Part shown: positions 1-5,898 of the stretch, piece by piece
Layout: every line of letters begins with the position of its first letter
Numbering within the stretch: position 1 is the stretch's first letter
Origin: Candidatus Woesearchaeota archaeon
Lineage (GTDB): Archaea > Nanobdellota > Nanobdellia > Woesearchaeales > UBA525
Assembly: GCA_018221165.1 (NCBI GenBank)
Contig: JAAOYD010000120.1
Coordinates: 1-18,322 of the forward strand
Reading direction: 5' to 3'
Length of the DNA: 18,322 nucleotides
Notes under the pieces: generated by a model
Database searches by the model: none
Seen by the model: the letters and a program-made list of their open reading frames with translations, nothing else
Told to the model about the DNA's origin: nothing
Made by a program: the position numbers and the translations under genes

Positions 1-261
1 AAAATTGAAGTCCTCTTAGAAATGCAGAACAAGAAACTGCTCGGCGAACTTGAAGGAATAAAGCAAGAACTCCAAGACTTGAAGGATCAAGTTTCTTCTA
101 TTAAGCGCATGCAGGCTTCTGCTCCTGCAGCTGCTCCTCAATCAGAAGTTCCTGCAACTGAACCAGCTCCACCTGCTCCTGAAAGCAAGCCAATCGATCG
201 CAACAACGTCGCTCCGAGCGATGTCAGCATCGAGAAAGTGTTCTATTTCGGGACGAAGTGA
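1..261 (+). CDS. Coiled-coil / proline-rich small protein, 5'-partial
   Basis: I do not recognise this gene as a named family. The frame is open from base 1 (K-I-E-V-L-L-E before the first Met at 22), so the gene probably begins outside the window and Met at 22 may be internal. The visible protein has a charged heptad-like helix (about residues 1-42 from base 1, rich in L, E, K and Q) that should form a coiled coil. It is followed by a flexible Ala/Pro/Glu-rich linker and a short C-terminal segment, V-S-I-E-K-V-F-Y-F-G, which looks like a conserved docking tail. The stop codon directly abuts the stop of the convergent minus-strand gene with no spacer. The role is unknown; a soluble adaptor or scaffold is possible from the architecture alone. 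Existence as a gene is fairly likely and the true start is unknown. Confidence 0.6.
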   Translation, partial: KIEVLLEMQNKKLLGELEGIKQELQDLKDQVSSIKRMQASAPAAAPQSEVPATEPAPPAPESKPIDRNNVAPSDVSIEKVFYFGTK

Positions 262-780
262 TTAAAGAAATTTTCTAAGGGCTTGTTCACGCTCTTCGAG
301 CCGTTGCATTGCTTTCTTGGCGAACCCATGCGCTTCTTCAGTTGGAAGTTTTCGGTAGTCGAGGAAATCATTGGCGATGTAGCCATCGAGCAATGCATAA
401 TCTATTCTTGCCATATCCAGTTGCGTCCCGAGTCCCTGTTCTCGTAGTCTGTGGGGAAATATTGCAGATCCAATTCGCTTCACACCTTCAGTGGTGAGTT
501 TGGTAATAGCCATACCGACGTCATCCTGTAGACTTTCAGCGTAGAGTGTTGCGAACAAATTCTCTCCATCACGAGCAAGTCGGATGTGGTATGGATTGAG
601 TTGTGCAGCAGCGTTATCACCGACAACATCAAAAATACTGTAAATAATGCCGTTGCCATGCTCACGGAAAACAGTTGAAGTCTTGCCGTCAATGGCTTCC
701 AAGAGCAACCTACGGATATCTTGACGAGGGATATTTGGGTCTTCGAGTGCCCAGTAGCTTTCATTGATTGTTTGAGTCAT
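262..780 (-). CDS. 172-aa hypothetical protein with weak GNAT-like motif
   Basis: No confident family match. The one suggestive element lies at about residues 109-134, where R-E-Q-G-L-G-T (113-119) fits the R/Q-x-x-G-x-G/A acetyl-CoA pyrophosphate loop of GNAT N-acetyltransferases. It is preceded by a hydrophobic strand and a proline, and followed by a helix and a Gly-Tyr, as in that fold. The rest (a charged N-terminus, a central region near residues 46-80, and a Glu/Arg-rich C-terminal helix) is not diagnostic. The protein has no signal peptide or membrane segment. The ATG at 778-780 lies about 30 nt downstream of a TATA box centred near 810, so the transcript would have almost no leader. 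It converges tail to tail with the coiled-coil gene. The GNAT assignment is tentative; the open frame with its own promoter makes the gene itself likely. Confidence 0.6.
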   Translation of the reverse strand: MTQTINESYWALEDPNIPRQDIRRLLLEAIDGKTSTVFREHGNGIIYSIFDVVGDNAAAQLNPYHIRLARDGENLFATLYAESLQDDVGMAITKLTTEGVKRIGSAIFPHRLREQGLGTQLDMARIDYALLDGYIANDFLDYRKLPTEEAHGFAKKAMQRLEEREQALRKFL

Positions 781-804
781 CTAACTCAATATAGAACGGG
801 CATT

Positions 805-814
805 ACTTATAAAT
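805..814 (-). promoter_or_regulatory. TATA box for the 172-aa gene
   Basis: On the minus strand this reads as TTTATAAGT, centred near 810, with AAAGA just upstream as a possible BRE. It lies about 30 nt before the ATG at 780, slightly further than the 26-27 nt seen for other promoters here, implying a leader of only a few nucleotides. Confidence 0.5.
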
Positions 815-822
815 CTTTCTAA

Positions 823-843
823 AAATAACCACTAAAAAGTGGT
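823..843 (-). terminator. Hairpin plus T-rich run at end of the L7Ae-EF-2 operon
   Basis: Bases 828-843 form a perfect 6-bp inverted repeat, ACCACT and AGTGGT, around a 4-nt loop. On the minus strand it is followed by TTATTTTT. It lies 14-31 nt beyond the stop codon of the last gene of the minus-strand operon. Archaeal termination depends chiefly on oligo-T, so the T-run may matter more than the stem. Confidence 0.5.
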
Positions 844-856
844 AAAATAAGGAGTT

Positions 857-1168
857 TTAGAAGCCGGGTGGCTGTGTCGTCGGTTGTGACGGCGGCTGCG
901 CAGGAGGCTGTTGAGGTGCAGAAGGAGGGGCTTGCGCAGGCGGAGCAGAACTTACAGGAGCTGTCGGTGCGACGTCCTCTTCTTCATCGTCCTCTTCGTC
1001 ATCCTCCTCCTGGATGGCTTCGGACTCGGCATCAATCTCGGTCTGGGTCAGGACACCTTTCTTGATGAGCAGTTCAATCAGCGCGCTAATCAAGACTTGA
1101 TTGCTCTCTGCCAGGTCCTCGACATCCATCTCTTCTTCAAGCATCTCTTCGTGCTCATGTTCTTCCAT
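857..1168 (-). CDS. Acidic protein with Pro/Gln-rich tail, last gene of the EF-2 operon
   Basis: This 103-aa protein is not a family I recognise. It has three visible parts. A very acidic N-terminal helix (E-E-H-E-H-E-E) leads into a hydrophobic helical segment near residues 26-45 (N-Q-V-L-I-S-A-L-I-E-L-L-I-K-K-G-V). Then come an almost pure Asp/Glu stretch and a C-terminal tail of about 35 residues made mostly of Pro, Gln, Ala and Ser. I chose the ATG at 1166-1168 over the GTG at 1175-1177 because the latter lies inside a GAGGTG Shine-Dalgarno sequence, which is spaced 6 nt from the ATG, as at neighbouring genes. It follows EF-2 after 40 nt and lies just before the operon's hairpin. The charge and low complexity suggest a disordered binding partner, for example of basic ribosomal or translation proteins, but that is inference. 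Confidence 0.65.
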   Translation of the reverse strand: MEEHEHEEMLEEEMDVEDLAESNQVLISALIELLIKKGVLTQTEIDAESEAIQEEDDEEDDEEEDVAPTAPVSSAPPAQAPPSAPQQPPAQPPSQPTTQPPGF

Positions 1169-1174
1169 CAGTTC

Positions 1175-1180
1175 CACCTC
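1175..1180 (-). promoter_or_regulatory. Shine-Dalgarno GAGGTG deciding the start of the acidic protein
   Basis: The minus-strand sequence GAGGTG ends 6 nt before the ATG at 1168. It contains the GTG that would otherwise be an in-frame upstream start, so the ATG is preferred. Confidence 0.65.
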
Positions 1181-1208
1181 ATTGAATTAGGAAAAAGATT
1201 AAACGTGT

Positions 1209-3371
1209 TTACTCAGCTTTCAAGCCCTTGCGCTCACGAATCTGGCCAGCAATCTTACCTTGCAGTTCACGCGGCAGCAATTCAAAGTTCTGATCGATGA
1301 CGGAACTCGAGCCGCGACCACCGGTGGCGGAACGCAGTTCCGAACTCATCCCGAACATCTCTCCAACAGGAAGCTTACCTATTACGGTTACAGTCTCGCC
1401 TTCCTGCTGCATGTCGAGCAGCTGGCCACGCTTGTTGCTAATCAGCTTGCTAATTTCACCCATGTAGTCGACTGGGCTTTCGAAGCGTAGCGTCTGGATT
1501 GGTTCGAACAGCACAGGCACGGCAGTACGCATCGCACCACGGATACCCTCCCTGACAGCAGGATACATCTGCGCCGGGCCGCGGTGAATCGCGTCCTCGT
1601 GGAGCTTCGCATCTTTCAGGCGGACGACGACACCCTGGCAGGGTTCGTGCGCTACCGGGCCGTTATTCATCACGTCCTCGAACATGTCGTTCACCAGCTC
1701 GATGATCTCACCAATCTGTACGATACCGCGCGTGTCGTCGATGAACACGTTGCCATTGTGGATGTTCTTCACATTTCTGGCTTCTTTCGTGTCCATACCT
1801 GTTTCACGGAGTGCCGCCCACAGAACTTCATCTTTCTTCTTGATGCGACCTTGACTGATTTTCTTGTCCTTGAGCGCTTGCTTGAGCTCCTCACCCATTG
1901 GCTCTGCAGTGAAGTAGAGACGGTTGTGCTTGTTCGGTGACTTTCCTTCCTCTGGCGCAGGTGACTTCTTCGTGATAGCTTCACGATACACCACAACTGG
2001 GGGAGAGGTCGTCACTTCGACACCCTTCTCCTTTACGATGCGGTTCTCGAGAATCTCGAGGTGTAATTCACCCATGCCGGAAATCAAGTGCTCACCGGTC
2101 TCGTTGTTGATTTCAATCTTAATGCTTGGGTCTTCTTTTGAAATCTGCACGAGCACATCAATCAGCTTCGGCAAGTCAGAAGGCTTCTTCGCTTCGATAG
2201 CCTTCGTGATAACCGGGTCGAAGAGGTGACTTATTTCCTCGAAGGGAGTCTGCTCACCTATGGTGACGGTCTCGCCAGGGTAGGCATCTTTCAGGCCGCC
2301 GAGGCCGATGATATTCCCTGCGGGAACATCATTAACGATCTCCTTCTTCGCGCCGTTGTACACGTAAATTTGTTGTGTACGGACGTTCTTTTTCGCCCTG
2401 TTGAGCCACGCCTCAAGGCCCTTGCTCATGGTGCCGCTGAACAAGCGGCCAGTAGCAATCTCTCCAGCTTGCGGGTCAACAACGACTTTCGTGACGACGA
2501 ATGCCAGCGGGCCGTTCGGGTCGCCTTTCATGAGGCTTTGTCCCATCGTGCTTTCAATGTCACCGTGCCAGATTTTCGGAATGCGATACTCAGCAGCGGC
2601 CAAGGGGTTCGGGTGGTGCTTAATGACTGCGTTCAGGAGCACAACATGCAGTGGTGCTTTCTTACCGAGCTCTTTCCATGTATCATTTTCATAGGCATCG
2701 ATGATGTCTTTGAAGCTGATGTTCTCCTTCTGCATGTAGTCCAGGCTCATCGCCCAATTATGGAAAGCGCTACCGAAGCACACGCTTCCATCTTGGACAT
2801 TGACCTGCCACTTCTCGCCATATCCTTCTTCAGCAATACCCTTGATTTTCGCGTTCACTTCCGCAATAATCTTTACGAATCGTTCCTGCATCGCTTCCGG
2901 CGTAAGCTTAAGCTCTTTGATCAAGCGGTCAACCTTGTTGATGAAGAGAATCGGCTTGACTCGCTCCTTCAACGCTTGGCGCAGTACTGTCTCTGTCTGT
3001 GGCATCATACCTTCAACCGCGCATGCAAGCACGACGGCGCCGTCTACGGCGCGCATTGCACGCGTCACGTCACCGCCAAAGTCAACGTGACCTGGAGTGT
3101 CAATAAGGTTGATGAGGTAGTCCTCATCTGCTATTTTATGGACCATGCTGACGGCCGCGCTATCAATAGTGATGCCTCGCTCTGCTTCGTCATCGTGGAA
3201 GTCGAGCACGCAGGCCTTACCGGCCAGGTCTTCACTCATCATTCCAGCACCAGCAAGCAAGTTATCACTCAACGTAGTCTTGCCGTGGTCAATGTGCGCG
3301 CAGATCGCGATGTTCCTGATTTGCTTCGGGAGGTTGTTAATTTCCTTAACCCGATCTACCATCTTTGCCAT
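1209..3371 (-). CDS. fusA: Translation elongation factor 2 (EF-2)
   Basis: This is the 720-aa GTPase that drives translocation of tRNA and mRNA on the ribosome. GTPase motifs are complete: P-loop A-H-I-D-H-G-K-T-T near residue 25, switch I E-R-G-I-T-I-D, D-T-P-G-H-V-D-F (G3) and N-K-V-D (G4). The order of later domains is normal. The D-A-I-H-R-G loop contains His596, the residue converted to diphthamide in archaea and eukaryotes, so diphthamide synthesis genes should exist elsewhere. The C-terminus ends with the usual R-E-R-K-G-L-K. The ATG at 3371 has GGTG 7 nt upstream, and that SD overlaps the stop codon of ndk, so translation is probably coupled. Its place directly after L7Ae-S28e-L24e-ndk is unusual, since infB commonly occupies that slot in archaea. 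Identification is very secure. Confidence 0.97.
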   Translation of the reverse strand: MAKMVDRVKEINNLPKQIRNIAICAHIDHGKTTLSDNLLAGAGMMSEDLAGKACVLDFHDDEAERGITIDSAAVSMVHKIADEDYLINLIDTPGHVDFGGDVTRAMRAVDGAVVLACAVEGMMPQTETVLRQALKERVKPILFINKVDRLIKELKLTPEAMQERFVKIIAEVNAKIKGIAEEGYGEKWQVNVQDGSVCFGSAFHNWAMSLDYMQKENISFKDIIDAYENDTWKELGKKAPLHVVLLNAVIKHHPNPLAAAEYRIPKIWHGDIESTMGQSLMKGDPNGPLAFVVTKVVVDPQAGEIATGRLFSGTMSKGLEAWLNRAKKNVRTQQIYVYNGAKKEIVNDVPAGNIIGLGGLKDAYPGETVTIGEQTPFEEISHLFDPVITKAIEAKKPSDLPKLIDVLVQISKEDPSIKIEINNETGEHLISGMGELHLEILENRIVKEKGVEVTTSPPVVVYREAITKKSPAPEEGKSPNKHNRLYFTAEPMGEELKQALKDKKISQGRIKKKDEVLWAALRETGMDTKEARNVKNIHNGNVFIDDTRGIVQIGEIIELVNDMFEDVMNNGPVAHEPCQGVVVRLKDAKLHEDAIHRGPAQMYPAVREGIRGAMRTAVPVLFEPIQTLRFESPVDYMGEISKLISNKRGQLLDMQQEGETVTVIGKLPVGEMFGMSSELRSATGGRGSSSVIDQNFELLPRELQGKIAGQIRERKGLKAE

Positions 3372-3381
3372 GATTGTTCAC

Positions 3382-3864
3382 CTATTTCAGGATGTGCACG
3401 TCATGCACATTCTTGTAGCTGTGTAATTCACTGTCTTCGAACCAGAGAGCGATTTCCTTCTTCGCGTCATCTTTGTTCGCGCTTGCGTGAATTAGGTTCT
3501 TGATTCCAAGGCCTTCAGCATCAGCATAATCATAGCTGACATGTGCGAAGTCGCCGCGGATAGTCCCTGCGGGCGCGCCTTTCGGTTCGGTCGGTCCAAC
3601 TACTTTGCGTATAGTCTCGATGGCTTCAACACCCTCGATGACCATTGCCAACACGGGGCCGAGCGTAATGAGTGCCTCGAGGCCTTTATAGAAAGGTTTC
3701 TCGACGTGTTCCTCATAGTGCTTCTTGCTGAACTCCTTGTCCACCCAGACCATCTTCATGCCGACAATCTTGAGCCCAATCTTCTCGAACCTACTGATAA
3801 TCTCACCCATGTGGCCACGAGCGACAGCATCAGGTTTCAGTAACACTAAGCTTCGTTGAATCAT
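3382..3864 (-). CDS. ndk: Nucleoside diphosphate kinase
   Basis: The enzyme transfers the gamma phosphate from ATP to other nucleoside diphosphates, keeping NTP pools (including GTP for EF-2) balanced. The 160-aa protein shows the family start L-V-L-L-K-P-D-A (Lys10 in the nucleotide site) and R-G-x-x-G-E-I. The catalytic phospho-histidine lies in N-L-I-H-A-S (His126). Like many archaeal members it has extra residues just before the catalytic loop (F-A-H-V-S-Y-D-Y-A-D). The residues after the histidine read A-S-A-N rather than the common G-S-D-S, a mild deviation. The ATG overlaps the L24e stop by 4 nt (ATGA), with GGTG 7 nt upstream inside L24e. Its own stop is embedded in the EF-2 Shine-Dalgarno. 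The L24e-ndk pairing is conserved in archaea. Confidence 0.95.
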   Translation of the reverse strand: MIQRSLVLLKPDAVARGHMGEIISRFEKIGLKIVGMKMVWVDKEFSKKHYEEHVEKPFYKGLEALITLGPVLAMVIEGVEAIETIRKVVGPTEPKGAPAGTIRGDFAHVSYDYADAEGLGIKNLIHASANKDDAKKEIALWFEDSELHSYKNVHDVHILK

Positions 3865-4106
3865 TTCTTTTCACCTTTCGGTTTCGCTTTCTTTTCCTCT
3901 TCGACACGCTTCAAAGCTGCCAGGTTCGCCGCTTTCTGTGCGCGTGCTTCCGCTGTCCACGTAATGTTACGTGGCTTGCGCTTCAGCTTGATGTAGTTCT
4001 TTTCAGCTTTGCCGTTGAGGAACCAGAGCACCTTGCCGTCTTTCTTCACGTACATGATGCCTTGTCCTGGAGGGATGGTTTTCCCACTAAAACTGCAGAT
4101 TGGCAT
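3861..4106 (-). CDS. rpl24e: Ribosomal protein L24e, zinc ligands mostly lost
   Basis: This is a small protein of the large ribosomal subunit. The 81-aa sequence starts M-P-I-C-S-F-S-G-K and keeps the family core G-I-M-Y-V-K-K-D-G-K (16-25), F-x-x-x-K-x-E-K-N and the K-L-K-R-K-P-R-N basic helix, so the family is clear. Canonical L24e binds zinc with C-x2-C and C-x3-C; here the positions read Cys4, Ser7, Leu30 and Ala34, so only one of four ligands is left and the protein should be zinc-free. A lysine-rich C-terminal tail follows. The start at 4106 has GGTG 7 nt upstream, embedded in the S28e stop. It sits between S28e and ndk, the standard archaeal order. Confidence 0.93.
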   Translation of the reverse strand: MPICSFSGKTIPPGQGIMYVKKDGKVLWFLNGKAEKNYIKLKRKPRNITWTAEARAQKAANLAALKRVEEEKKAKPKGEKK

Positions 4107-4116
4107 TGTGCATCAC

Positions 4117-4368
4117 CTAGTTGCCGCCACGGCCGCCTTTGCCCATGGGCCGGGCTTCGATTTCGGTCTCTCGCAGCATGAGGATATCCCCAAGCTGTAC
4201 CGGACCGCGTACGTTGCGTCTGATAATCTTGTTCTCATCCCGTCCGCCAAGAACCTTGACACGGACCTGGATGGCTTCCCCGCGACTTCCAGTGCGACCG
4301 ACAATCTCCTCGACAGATGCGGGGATTGCTTCGGTGAACTGGACACCGCCTTTGCTTTCTTCAGCCAT
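4117..4368 (-). CDS. rps28e: Ribosomal protein S28e
   Basis: This is a small-subunit protein with an OB-like fold. The 83-aa protein has the diagnostic segments E-E-I-V-G-R-T-G-S-R-G-E (20-31), I-Q-V-R-V-K-V-L (33-40), R-N-V-R-G-P-V-Q-L-G-D-I-L (51-63) and the terminal L-R-E-T-E. After this it carries a short Gly-rich basic extension (M-G-K-G-G-R-G-G-N) not needed for the fold. The ATG at 4368 has GGTG 7 nt upstream, formed by the stop codon of L7Ae. A second, shorter frame on the same strand is a shadow. It is second in the L7Ae-S28e-L24e-ndk operon. Confidence 0.96.
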   Translation of the reverse strand: MAEESKGGVQFTEAIPASVEEIVGRTGSRGEAIQVRVKVLGGRDENKIIRRNVRGPVQLGDILMLRETEIEARPMGKGGRGGN

Positions 4369-4378
4369 GGGGACTCAC

Positions 4379-4687
4379 CTACTCCAATCGCTTCAGGAGC
4401 TCTGCGGCTTCACCAGCTTCAGTGACTGCTACGGCTGCTGTGCCGAGCGGCAGGCCTGCAGCGGCGCCGAGTTCTTCCTTCTTCTCGACTTCGACGTACT
4501 GGCAGCCCTTCTCTTTGCTCAGGAGCGGGAGGTGCATCACGATTTCTTTCGGAGTTGTGTCCTTCGCGACGACGACGAGTTTGGCGTTGCCTTTCTCAAT
4601 CGCTTTGGTGACTTCGTTGCAGCCCTTGCAGAGCTTACCGGTCTTCTTAGCGACCTCAATGACTTCATAGACAGTTTCATCACTCAT
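4379..4687 (-). CDS. rpl7ae: Ribosomal protein L7Ae, kink-turn binding
   Basis: L7Ae binds kink-turns in rRNA and is also a core protein of archaeal box C/D and H/ACA RNPs and often of RNase P. The 102-aa protein shows the RNA-contact helix K-G-C-N-E-V-T-K-A-I-E (21-31), the strand L-V-V-V-A-K-D (37-43), P-K-E-I-V-M-H-L-P-L-L and the E-E-L-G-A-A-A-G-L loop near residues 71-79. The ATG at 4687 has GAGG upstream. It is the first gene of the operon, with a TATA box near 4803 giving a predicted leader of about 90 nt, whereas most other first genes in the window appear leaderless. That leader could allow feedback control by L7Ae itself, as reported for some archaeal L7Ae mRNAs. Confidence 0.96.
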   Translation of the reverse strand: MSDETVYEVIEVAKKTGKLCKGCNEVTKAIEKGNAKLVVVAKDTTPKEIVMHLPLLSKEKGCQYVEVEKKEELGAAAGLPLGTAAVAVTEAGEAAELLKRLE

Positions 4688-4777
4688 TTTCTCAATCCTC
4701 GGTATGTTTTCCCGGATTCTTGGAACAGAAGTTCCCTCATTCCCCCACTATCCTGGCGGGATCATCAATCACAGGTA
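4688..4777 (-). promoter_or_regulatory. Long structured 5' leader of the L7Ae operon (candidate cis-regulatory RNA)
   Basis: If transcription starts about 26 nt after the TATA box, the mRNA has an approximately 90-nt leader. It contains a perfect hairpin GGAAC-TTCT-GTTCC (4723-4736). This can be extended by outer pairs GGAT/ATCC and TCCC/GGGA around a purine-rich internal loop. The first gene encodes a kink-turn-binding protein. A canonical tandem G.A/A.G kink-turn could be forced only with an extra base, so the K-turn is a hypothesis and the hairpin is the observation. Confidence 0.45.
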
Positions 4778-4797
4778 GCTTCCACGACTAGAGGGTT

Positions 4798-4808
4798 GTT
4801 TATAAAGG
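4798..4808 (-). promoter_or_regulatory. TATA box of the L7Ae-EF-2 operon
   Basis: The sequence is palindromic (TTTATAAA), reading CCTTTATAAAC on the minus strand, centred near 4803. Predicted transcription start is near 4777. The divergent AlaE-like gene has its own TATA box about 60 nt away, so the palindrome is assigned to the minus strand. Confidence 0.65.
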
Positions 4809-4856
4809 TTTCGTGGGGACTTAGTAGAACTACTAAACAGTAATAAAAAAAGAAAT

Positions 4857-4867
4857 ATTTATAAATA
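4857..4867 (+). promoter_or_regulatory. TATA box of the AlaE-like gene
   Basis: ATTTATAAATA is centred near 4862, 26 nt before the ATG at 4888, which predicts a leaderless mRNA. An A-rich stretch upstream (4840-4855) could act as BRE or flexible DNA. Confidence 0.65.
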
Positions 4868-4887
4868 CCTCCTTTGCACACATAAAT

Positions 4888-5571
4888 ATGAGACTAGAGG
4901 GAATTATCGAGCAAGCAAAGGATAAAAGAAGCTGGCTTGTTGAACAAGTCAAGGACAAAGGTCCAGGTTATCTTTCTGACTCAACAGCTGTTGCGACCAT
5001 ATATACTCCTGTCTATGCCTTTGGAGAGACTGTAGTGGCTGGTATGTCACACGCCCTATCTCAGGATGCAAGACTGCTCGGTCTCTTGACGATATATGGC
5101 GGTCTTGGGAAACTCATTGGTTATGGCCGTGATCTCTCAGAGAAGGCTTTCAAGATTACTGATGAAACAAGCAAAACGGTCAAGAATATCCATGATACAC
5201 TGTACCTCGCAGCCACCGGTCTTATCATTAACCCACCTTTCTATTTCGCTGTAGGTTCGAGAGATCCAAAGGAAATATTCTGGGGAACAGTTTTTGGGGT
5301 TGGCGTTGGAGCAGCAGCTGGCATTCCGATGGGATATGCTCTTGATTGGTTTAGGGATTTAACGGGTGTTCAAGAATCTAAGAGACTACCCCCTATCATG
5401 AAACACGCGAGCGCAAAGACGAAGAAGAAGATTGCGGCTAGTCTTGTCGCTGCAGGAATTGCCCTGACTGCAGTGGTCTACAATGTGGTTCCTGATAAGG
5501 GAGAGAAGACTCTCGAAACTGCAGTCGTTGAGCAGTTTGAGCCAAGCGCAGACCTCACCCAAAACCTTTAA
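4888..5571 (+). CDS. Membrane protein related to AlaE-type L-alanine exporters
   Basis: The 227-aa protein has about four hydrophobic segments in the first 155 residues (near 33-52, 62-78, 104-122 and 128-150) and a fifth near 182-202. The pattern of D-S-x-A-x-x-x-Y-x-P-V-Y-A-F-x-E in the first segment, A-G-M-S, A-R-L-L-G, and G-I-P-M-G-Y-x-L-D-W-F-R-D at the end of the fourth resembles the AlaE family. The known member is an inner-membrane L-alanine exporter of about 150 aa. This protein is longer: a charged amphipathic N-terminus of about 30 residues and a C-terminal extension with an extra membrane segment and a soluble tail. Alanine export is inferred, not shown. The start is set by a TATA box 26 nt upstream (leaderless). 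Its stop codon lies inside the TATA box of the ferredoxin gene. Confidence 0.7.
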   Translation: MRLEGIIEQAKDKRSWLVEQVKDKGPGYLSDSTAVATIYTPVYAFGETVVAGMSHALSQDARLLGLLTIYGGLGKLIGYGRDLSEKAFKITDETSKTVKNIHDTLYLAATGLIINPPFYFAVGSRDPKEIFWGTVFGVGVGAAAGIPMGYALDWFRDLTGVQESKRLPPIMKHASAKTKKKIAASLVAAGIALTAVVYNVVPDKGEKTLETAVVEQFEPSADLTQNL

Positions 5572-5575
5572 AAAC
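5566..5575 (+). promoter_or_regulatory. TATA box of the ferredoxin gene
   Basis: CTTTAAAAAC is centred near 5571 and includes the TAA stop of the upstream gene. Predicted start of transcription near 5597 gives a leader of about 26 nt, long enough to hold the GAGGTG ribosome-binding site at 5610-5615. Confidence 0.55.
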
Positions 5576-5609
5576 GCGTTCTGAGCTTTGAATGTCATAA
5601 CGCTCACTT

Positions 5610-5615
5610 GAGGTG
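5610..5615 (+). promoter_or_regulatory. Shine-Dalgarno GAGGTG deciding the ferredoxin start
   Basis: GAGGTG ends 7 nt before the ATG at 5623 but only 1 nt before the ATG at 5617, and it overlaps the TTG at 5608. The spacing matches the other SD-led genes of this window, so 5623 is the likely start. Confidence 0.65.
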
Positions 5616-5622
5616 TATGTTA

Positions 5623-5865
5623 ATGGGTAAGAAGTACAAAGTGGTTTTTGATCGCGAGGTATGCATTGGCGCGCTCGCGTGCAACGCTGTCGCTCCGGAA
5701 GTCTGGAAGACCGCTGATGACGGCAAGGTCGACCTCATCGGCGGGACGAAGCGAGACGACGGCAAGTGGGAACTGGTCATTGACGAAGAACAGTTGGGCA
5801 AGAACAAGGAGGCTGCGGACAGCTGTCCGGTCTATGCCATCGTCATCGAAGAAGTCGAAGAGTAA
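5623..5865 (+). CDS. Small ferredoxin, single cluster, three-cysteine (3Fe-4S-like)
   Basis: This is an 80-aa electron carrier with one Fe-S cluster. The ligand pattern is Cys14-x5-Cys20 (C-I-G-A-L-A-C) followed by A-P-E-V-W and Cys68-Pro (S-C-P-V-Y-A-I). The position that would hold the second cysteine, or the aspartate of Pyrococcus ferredoxin, is Ala17. This resembles the C-x-G-A-x-x-C...A-P-E-V pattern of known [3Fe-4S] ferredoxins, so a 3Fe-4S cluster or a non-protein fourth ligand is expected. A long acidic insert (about residues 31-66) separates the two parts. The mature start M-G-K-K is chosen from the SD spacing; upstream TTG and ATG codons are in frame but badly placed. The redox partner cannot be named from context. 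Confidence 0.88.
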   Translation: MGKKYKVVFDREVCIGALACNAVAPEVWKTADDGKVDLIGGTKRDDGKWELVIDEEQLGKNKEAADSCPVYAIVIEEVEE

Positions 5866-5868
5866 ATC

Positions 5869-5877
5869 TTTTTAAAC
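5869..5877 (+). promoter_or_regulatory. TATA box of the HIT operon
   Basis: TTTTTAAAC is centred near 5873, 26 nt before the ATG at 5899, predicting a leaderless transcript for the two overlapping HIT genes. Confidence 0.65.
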
Positions 5878-5898
5878 GAATCTTCTTCTAGTCTTTAA

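Noticed and set aside
2226..3503. 425-aa open frame on the plus strand across EF-2 and ndk
   Set aside because: It is antisense to two certain genes, has no family motifs and reflects the codon structure of EF-2.
4688..4777. A canonical kink-turn in the L7Ae leader
   Set aside because: The hairpin and outer stems are visible, but the tandem G.A/A.G pairs next to a 3-nt bulge need an extra base on one strand; kept only as a hypothesis.
4688..4887. tRNA or small structured RNA gene in the longest intergenic region
   Set aside because: No cloverleaf or T-arm GTTC...GATTC-like pair was found; the region is explained by two divergent promoters and a leader.
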